Source: Orobanche coerulescens (Eukaryota > Streptophyta > Magnoliopsida > Lamiales > Orobanchaceae). Taken from it: a stretch of 64,000 nt of DNA. The stretch's first letter is position 1; every line of letters starts with the position of its first letter. Location of the stretch: assembly GCA_033398695.1 (NCBI GenBank), contig CM065806.1, forward strand, positions 47,145,001 to 47,209,000. The letters run 5' to 3'. Of the stretch, positions 57,153 to 64,000 are shown piece after piece. The notes under the pieces are model-generated. The model did not search any database. It had not been told where the DNA came from and saw only the letters and a program-made list of their open reading frames with translations. Position numbers and translations under genes: made by a program.

Positions 57153-58592
57153 TCACTGCGGAAACGGGACGGGTGGCACATAGGCTGTCGGATTATCTGG
57201 AAACAATTTCGAGGATCTAGAAATTTGTGATTCCTCAGTCGCCGAATTTTTCTTCTCCTCATCATCACCTTTCTTTTTGTTCTGCCTGGGTTGCTCACAC
57301 ACTTCCTTCCCGCTTCTCAAACCAATGGCATTGATACTCTCTCTGGGGCTCGTTTCAGTTGTACTTGGCAAGGTACCCTCAGGGCGAGCTGTTAACACAT
57401 TTGCTATTTGACCCAATTGGACTTCCAAGTTGTGAATAGAGGCGGAATGGTTTTGCAAGGTTGCTTCCGTATGGGTCATGAACTGACTCGTATTTGCTGC
57501 TAATTTCACCATTGCCTCCTCTAGAGAGATCTTTGGAGCGGGAGGAGGTTGTTGTTGGTGTTGAGAAAACTGAGGTTGGTTTAAGTTTTGCCTGTTTTTC
57601 CACGAAAAGTTAGGGTTATTTCGCCACCCCGGATTATATGTGTTGGAATATGGGTTGTTCTGCCTATTTCCGTTCCCCACAAACTGAGCTTGTTCCATCG
57701 GAGATTGCTCGAAAGGATCTCCAACTTGACATTCCGCACTAGGGTGAGAGCCGTTGCACCAATTACATGATTCCGTGGTAACGGAGGAAGGAGCACGTGA
57801 TAAAACTTGAAGTTGCTGAGTCAAGGCGGTAACTTGGGCCGATAGCGTAGATATTGGATCATTATCGGAGATTTCCATCACTCGTTTCGGGTTCAGACGC
57901 TCTGAAGGCCACTGATACGCATTTGCAGCCATAGCTTCCAAGAAATAGTGGGCTTCGGCCATCGTTTTGCCCATTAAAGCACCTCCAGCGGCTGCATCAA
58001 CAAGAGTGCGTGTAGAAGCACTTAATCCATTATAAAATGTCTGAATTTGCAGCCAATCCAGTAGACCATGGTGTGGGAATCTCCTTAGCAAATCCTTGTA
58101 TCGCTCCCAATCTTCATGAAGCGACTCCATATCAAATTGCCCGAAAGTAGTTATCTCGTTCCTTAGTCTCGCTGTCTTCGATGGTGGAAAGAACTTAGCC
58201 AGAAAGGCTTGTGCTAATTCCGCCCAAGTCGTGATAGACCCCGACGGTAATGAATTCAACCAAAACTTGGCTTTATCCCTTAGAGAGAAAGGGAAAAGCC
58301 GCAGACGAATAGCATCATCGGTAACACCGTTATTCTTGAAGGTGTCACATATCTCAAGAAATGAAGCAATGTGTGCGTTGGGGTCATCGTTCGCCAGTCC
58401 ACAAAATTGGCTTGCTTGCACCATCCGAATAATAGCCGGCTTAATCTCAAAGTTGTTCGCTTGGATGGTTGGACTCCGAATCCCCGAAAATTTTGAATTG
58501 ATTTATGGCATTGCATAATCTCGGAGTGCCAACGCCGGTTGAGCTTGCTGAATAGGGTTGTCTACTCCGTGATTTTCTGTGTTATCGGCCAT
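57153..58592 (-). pseudogene. Athila-E gag, one in-frame stop near the N-terminus
   Basis: ATG at 58592 (MADNTENHGVDNPIQQ). TAA at 58503 is followed in the same frame by a 423-codon open stretch. This includes [72 protein letters not shown] and [15 protein letters not shown], the canonical Athila capsid. The zinc-binding part is reduced to [13 protein letters not shown]. It ends at TGA 57153, probably a CGA-to-TGA change, since the frame continues. Confidence 0.92.
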
Positions 58593-58810
58593 GGTGTCTT
58601 TTGTCGGTCGCTCACGCTTTTCCTTCTTGTTTTTCCGAAGAGTGCGCTCGAGTTCAGTATCCAAAGGTAGTAGGCCTTCGTTACCGAATTTTCTCATGCA
58701 AAACCAAAAATTCCTGAAAGGAAAACAAATAAATAAAAAATTAAACAAAAATAAAGTAATGTTCAAATTAAGACTAGAAATATTGAAATAGATATTAGTA
58801 AAACAATCAG

Positions 58811-58828
58811 TCCCCGGCAACGGCGCCA
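58811..58828 (-). other. Athila-E primer-binding site
   Basis: The minus strand reads TGGCGCCGTTGCCGGGGA a few bases after the 5' LTR, the PBS usual for Athila (tRNA-Asp type by general knowledge). Confidence 0.9.
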
Positions 58829-58834
58829 AAATCT

Positions 58835-60116
58835 TGTTACGAAATTTGGTGAACGCAAGTGCACGTTGTCGTAAACAAGTAATAAAGTGGTAAGAAAGTA
58901 TCGTTCCCTCGAGGACTGACTCACTAATTACCAATTTATGCGTATTCTAATTTTATTTGAACTATCGAAATTGGAGGTGCAAGTAATAATTAAAGAAAAT
59001 TAATAAAAGAATAAATAGTAAAATCGATTCTTCGAAGAAAGAAGGTCAAATAGGGAATTAATATAGGATTGTGAATCCACGTCGGTTTATCCGAATTACT
59101 CTTGATTTATATGAATTAAATGATTTCCCAATTTATTGAAGGCGAAGATTGCTAAAATACTCTACTGCCTCTCCCGAGGTCAATAGAATTTTCTAAGGCG
59201 AATAACACACTCTATTCCTAGGTGAATTAATTCGACAATAGGCAAAAAGTACGAAATCTTCAGAATGGCCACGTAATTCCTATGAGTATATTCCTATCTC
59301 ATAAAATAAAACGGTTCTCACCAATTTTTCCTACCAACTCTCCTCTCCCGATTCGAGTTGTGTAATCGAAACAAATCAATCATAGGCCACATAATTGATA
59401 GTAATTAAAACAATTGGGAAAACTCAATAAGAAAGGGAAATATATTTTAATAATGCAAAATCAAAAGTAAATTCGTCAAAACTTCGGTTTCATCAAAATC
59501 CTAGAGTAGGGTTCTAGCCTGACATGCTAGAAAATAAGAATACACAGAGAATTAAAGAAAGCATAATAGAAATCAAATGCAGTTGAAGAACTTGGATTCC
59601 TCCGTTCTCTAGCTTCCGCTCTCTGCTCCTTGGTGTTTTCTCCTTCTCCTCGATGATCTCTCTTCAGATCTTTTATCCCTATTTATAACCATCAGTCGGC
59701 TCAAAAACGCGTCCGGGAATTAGGTCGAAAACGGGCTTCCGAATAGTCCAAAAACGAGGGTTGGATCATAAAACCCGCGTCGGGGGCCGTGGCCCGGCTT
59801 TAGTGTGCCGCGGCCCCAGTTGTGCAGCGCGCTATGCCTGGGCGGCATTTTCTTCATGGGCCGTGACTCAGCATCTTCGTGCTGCGGCCCCGTCTGATAT
59901 GTACGGTTCATCTTGCCATTGGTGTGCCGCGGCTCGACTTACGGCGCCATGACCCGACTGTAAATCGTTTTTGCCGTTTTTAAATCGTTTAGGCTTCCGG
60001 ACTCCAATTTCCTGCAAAACATATAAATATAGTGCAATAAAAGCTCATTTATGCAGATTTAGACTTAAAAATGGATATAAAATAATGATAAATAAGCGCA
60101 TAAAATACATCTAACA
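58835..60116 (-). repeat. Athila-E 5' LTR
   Basis: 1282 bp. Nearly identical to 51005-52297 outside the CCGCGG cassette, where indels and CG-to-TG changes concentrate. Confidence 0.95.
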
Positions 60117-60165
60117 AAGGCATGTGAAAGGATTGGGATTACGGTGTATGGCAGCATTGCTTTGA
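60117..60165 (+). pseudogene. Copia-C RNase H, last codons and stop
   Basis: After the duplicated AAGGC the frame resumes HVKGLGLRCMAALL and ends with TGA at 60163-60165, completing the chain cut at 51004. Confidence 0.88.
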
Positions 60166-60234
60166 GTATAAGTGGGAAAATTGAGAGACTATGTAATAGA
60201 GTATTATACGTAAAAGCATGCTTTGAGTATAAGT

Positions 60235-61334
60235 CGGATAATTATTATTTCTTAATTCTAAGTACATAATATTTAATTGTGTATTTATAATAATTATTGC
60301 TTTGATTTACCATAGGTGAGAGTCAAAATGATCGACTCAATAAGCCTCGTATCTTGGGCAATAATATTGTTTATACGACAATTATTATTATTACTATAAA
60401 TCGTGTCCCGACTCGTGCTGGTTGATGATGTCCCCTTGAGGAGCTCGATAATGATTATTATATTAAACCCTGCAGGTGGATTTAATTCCGATATAATAAT
60501 AAGGTTCGAGTGGTACTACTCTTGGATAAGATATTAATTAATTAAAGTTGTCAGTAGCTTATAATTAATTAATGGACATTCGATATCTTAAATACGGGAA
60601 ATAATATATTTAATGAGGAGCCCAATTTCGTAATTTGGGATTTTGGTAGGAAGTGCAATATCAACTTTTTAGTGGACTAAGTTGATATTAATAGATTCAT
60701 TATATTAGGAAGAGTCCTAATAAGGTAAGATGAATTTATTGGGAGTCCTTCCATAATCCTCCTTAAGATCCCTAGTAGTAGTCCAAGAGCCTATATATAG
60801 GACTTATGGGTGTTGGCCGATTTTATCATTATTCATACACAAGGAATTTCGATTTTTTCTTCTAAGTGTTTAATTGTGGATCTTGACTTGTGTCTTTGAT
60901 TCCACAATTGAGGAAACACTTTAATTCTTGCTACATATCGGAATTACTTGAAGAAAAGAAACTCGAGAATTGTGAGGGATATTATTTCAGCCGATCCATG
61001 AAAGTCCAAACAAGATCCGGTAGCTCGTTTCCCACACAACGTCCGGTTCAAGGCGGATCATACTCTAGAAGATCTAAAAGTAGAAATACAAGGTGATCAA
61101 GATGGAAGTAACCAATACTCTTCAAAAGGTAATATCCTATGATCTAATATCTAGATTAGGATATTTTAATAATCAACCTATTTAATTAATAAATAATAAA
61201 TAATATTTAAATTGCTTATTAGACTTAGTAATTAATTAATTAGCATGCCTAAATAGATCTCATGCTCGTAGATGCGTAAAACGCGATTATTATCTTTCCC
61301 AAACTTCGCTTCCGCTGCGTTTTACTTTCCAACA
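60235..61334 (+). repeat. Copia-C 3' LTR, missing its first ~390 bp
   Basis: Matches 44607-45705. The sequence in front of it (60166-60234) is not LTR: it holds a second copy of CTTTGAGTATAAGT (60161 and 60220), suggesting a deletion between short repeats. Confidence 0.88.
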
Positions 61335-61944
61335 CTATGCTCCCCAAAACCTAGATGCAATACAGACATCCACCTCCCGATTACTCGGGGGTTAGCAAAA
61401 TTCCACTATTTTGCTAGTGCAAGTACATAACCATACGAAATGTAACAAACAAACGGAAATCACGAATCGGGTACGACAATTAACTACAAAAGCTTTCCCG
61501 AGAAGTTTTATTAATTAGAAAGCAATCGATGAAGTGTTTGAAAATAAATTCCTCATCTCGGGGATTTTTTAAAAGTAGAAACCTTGTTGTACCTGAAGTC
61601 CTTAGTTGAAAAATAACCATTTCAAGACGAATGGGTCTCGGCCCAAAATCACTTTCCGTAAAACGACCTTTACAAAACCGTTGGGATCTCAACCCAATTC
61701 TCATCAAATCACAGTACACGAGAACGATAGCAAGGTCCGTTTTCCAACATCAAAACCCACGACTAAAGGACTAAACACAAACGACAAATATTCCAGTGCC
61801 ATCCTAGACGAGTAGGCCAATGAACAACTTATCTCTTACACATCTAGTTAAAGCATGCAAAAATTATGAAACCACCGTTCAAAAACACTCATTTTCGGAA
61901 ACACCATAATTCAAAACACATCTATAAAATGCACCACAATTAAC

Positions 61945-62082
61945 CGTCGATCCACGTCTTTGTGGACCCCTACCGAGACCCGTCGGATCTAACCCGTAGT
62001 GGTTAAAATCAAGCTCGTCGATCCACGTCTCTGTGGACCCCTACCGAGACCCCGTCGGATCTAACCCGTAGTGAGCATACAC
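61945..62082. repeat. LTR tandem repeat, two units (copy 3)
   Basis: Two units with TGTGGACCCCTACCGAGACC, homologous to 24150-24290. Confidence 0.88.
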
Positions 62083-63069
62083 ACACCCCCATCACTCATG
62101 CAATACTAATATGCTAAGAATGTAAGTTTATTAGGAATACTTGCTAGAAATGGCCACTTACCCGACACAATTGTTATACTCAACACAATACCTCAATCAT
62201 GAACAATCAATCACAACACAACAACACAATTAATGCGGAATACACGATTCCACAACATTAAACCAGCGGAGATATCATTAAAGCCCAAAACATTCAAAAT
62301 AATTAAGTCATAATTAATTCACACGAATCATATTCACGAGGGTGAAACAACCATCGTAAATCCAACATGTAAATTCTATTTGCAGGACACAAAACGTATA
62401 AGAAATACTTGCCTCGAAACCACGATTGAAACGAGACGATGGATGGGATGCGGTCGAACAGCCCCGAACTCCCGAACACTATCAAGAACACGATAGCACA
62501 ACGAACACTACGAGAATAACACCACACGAATTATCAATCACCTAACGGGATTCAACTCGAAATCCTCGAGCACCTATAATCCTTCGGAAGGAACAATAAA
62601 AACATGATTACGACGAGGATCAAGACCAAAAACAACGGAGATCACAACAAACTATCGAACGAAAACTCATTCGAACATTTGATCGAACATTAAATGTTCA
62701 CTACACCTCAAGAACACCGAAATCATCCTTCGCGTTGAAATGGACCGAAGATATGAATATACAATCCATAAAACATGTTTAATAACAACATCTAACATCA
62801 ATCAATTTATCAAAATCAGATAGAAAACGAAATCAAGAACAAAACTCCCAAAAAGGTCAACACCAGATAATTAAGAAAATACCTCGGATTAATGACGAAA
62901 AGCACAAATTGATGTTGTTAATCCACACCAAGAACTTGAGGAGGATGATATCACTGAGATAAATCGCCCAAAAATCGCCCCTAAATCACCTAGATCGTGA
63001 GGGAGAAGAAGAGAGGAGAGGAAATGAAATCCTCTCCCAAAAATCCGCTGAAAAAGGGCTAATCTGAAT

Positions 63070-63180
63070 CGTGTGCCGCGGCGCAGACTGAGTGTGCCGC
63101 GGCCCGCGGATAATATACACAGTCAGGACTCCAGGCCGTGCCACGGCGCAGACCGAGTGTGCCGCGGCCCGCGGTACAGC
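63070..63180. promoter_or_regulatory. U3 cassette of Ty3-A copy 3, GTGCCGCGGC type
   Basis: GTGTGCCGCGGCGCAGAC and GTGTGCCGCGGCCCGCGG occur twice in alternation. The word is the one used in Athila-E, not the one used in Ty3-A copies 1 and 2. Confidence 0.6.
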
Positions 63181-63560
63181 TGCGCCCAGTTCAGCCCCTG
63201 AAAAGGGTTGTGCCTAGGCACAGAACTTGTGTACCTAGATGCACACTGTTTGTGCCCAAAAGTGCCGAAAAATCATGATACGTGATCGAATAACCAAACC
63301 GAAGTTGACAACACGTCTAACAATGGACTTACGGAAACACGAAATAACAATTTCATACGAGATTCGCAAGAATCGAACTCAAGTGCGGAAAAGTCGCTTA
63401 AGAACACGAAACTCAATAAAATGACACCGAAACGAACTCGAATGCCAAAAAGTGCAGAATTAATCATTCTCGGAATGACGAAACGGTCACAATAGAGTCA
63501 CTAAGATGGACTTCTGCCAAAAAAAGAAAATTACCGGAAATCGAAACTGCGGATATTACA

Positions 63561-64000
63561 TACTACCCTCCTTAAAAGAAGTTTCGTCCCGAAACTTAAA
63601 ACAAGTAGGGAGAAGCAATATCCCACCAGTAAAACTCAACGAGAAACACAAGAACCGAAAACTCGCGCCCAACGGCGAAACGTTGCAAGCAACGCGAAGA
63701 AACATACGGCGTGAAATCACGCTCCACGATGACCATCACAACGCCACAGGTAGAATTGAGAACGAGAAAATGAAAAAGTCAAAAATAATACGGGTATTAC
63801 ACTCGACCTCTTATAAAAGAAATGTCGTCCCCGCAACTCACAACAACGGAAGCAAGGTAACAACACAAAAATCAACCGACAGAAACATCTTCCAAGGGCC
63901 TCTCAGAGCCGATACTGATATTTGTGCTGAAGCCCGTACCCCGGAAGACTCGATAACCAATTCGCAAAACTGGATTCTGTGTCCCTCGAGTCCGCACTTG
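63561..64000 (-). mobile_element. Ty3-A copy 3: start of internal region (3' side)
   Basis: Plus strand TACTACCCTCCTTAAAAGAA then TTTCGTCCCGAAACTT is the pol end (KFRDETSFKEG on minus) as in copy 2. At 63795 the same internal LTR-start-like junction occurs as near 27250. At the window edge the minus strand reads CGLEGHRIQ, part of the gag knuckle. Compared with copy 2 it lacks about 750 bp (26480-27230). Confidence 0.82.

Larger units (their letters stand above)
51005..60116 (-). mobile_element. Athila-E: non-autonomous Athila-like Ty3/gypsy element
   Basis: LTRs at 51005-52297 and 58835-60116 with a perfect AAGGC target duplication (51000-51004, 60117-60121). In minus orientation the order is 5' LTR, PBS TGGCGCCGTTGCCGGGGA, gag, protease-like domain, CG-rich cassette, a second ORF with its own 5' intron, PPT, 3' LTR. 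Reverse transcriptase, RNase H and integrase are absent. PBS, PPT and gag wording are characteristic of Athila. Confidence 0.94.
30871..61334 (+). mobile_element. Copia-C: Ty1/copia element, itself split by two other retrotransposons
   Basis: It begins TGTTAGGATTG and ends TTTCCAACA. The 5-bp target duplication CTATG is at 30866-30870 and 61335-61339. Subtracting Tat-D and Athila-E leaves a copia element of about 8 kb with a 5' LTR of about 1.49 kb, PBS, leader, gag, PR, IN, RT, RNase H and a 5'-truncated 3' LTR of about 1.1 kb. All genes carry stops or frameshifts. Confidence 0.95.
61335..63560 (-). repeat. Ty3-A copy 3: 3' LTR, right piece
   Basis: Continues from 30870 and ends at GCGGATATTACA (63560). 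Contains a two-unit tandem repeat (61945-62082) and a GTGCCGCGGC cassette (63070-63180). Confidence 0.9.

Overview
This window looks like plant nuclear heterochromatin. It contains only transposable elements and their debris. I find no host single-copy gene, tRNA, rRNA or CRISPR array. The element types (Ty1/copia, and Ty3/gypsy of Tekay-, Tat- and Athila-like lineages, a MULE with long inverted repeats, a BED-finger hAT) and the GT-AG introns with AT-rich introns point to a flowering plant. The species cannot be read from the sequence.

Layout. 1-7825: a minus-strand Ty3/gypsy element with very long LTRs, here called Ty3-A copy 1 (leader 1-1203, LTR 5031-7825). A hAT transposon (1204-5012) is inserted beside its primer-binding site. 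7826-8646: a decayed copia RT/RNase H fragment. 8647-10566: unassigned AT-rich DNA. 10667-15338: a MULE with ~320-bp terminal inverted repeats, a nearly intact mudrA-type transposase and a convergent second gene for a GRF-zinc-finger/membrane protein. 15551-22914: a young copia element on the minus strand (Copia-B), with gag and pol as separate ORFs. 23226-30542: Ty3-A copy 2, a gag-remnant-only derivative. 30543-64000: Ty3-A copy 3, whose LTR is split by a plus-strand copia element (Copia-C, 30871-61334). Copia-C in turn carries a Tat-like element in its 5' LTR (Tat-D, 30910-44252) and an Athila-like element in its RNase H region (Athila-E, 51005-60116). Target-site duplications for these three insertions are perfect: CTATG, CTTGT and AAGGC. 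The insertion order is therefore fixed.

How the parts work. Nearly every autonomous gene is broken by stops or frameshifts, many explicable as C-to-T/G-to-A transitions. The best preserved are the MULE pair (transposase with a single in-frame TAG; GRF gene intact) and the Copia-B RT-RNase H ORF. The most unusual signals are: (i) near-identical 3' splice sites directly abutting both the gag ATG and the pol ATG of Copia-B, with a leader exon that would join either in frame; (ii) the convergent GRF/TM gene of the MULE and the minisatellite between the two genes; (iii) an intron-containing antisense gene in Tat-D; (iv) iterated CG-containing palindromes just upstream of the TATA box in LTRs of unrelated Ty3 families, with the palindrome word swapped between copies of one family.
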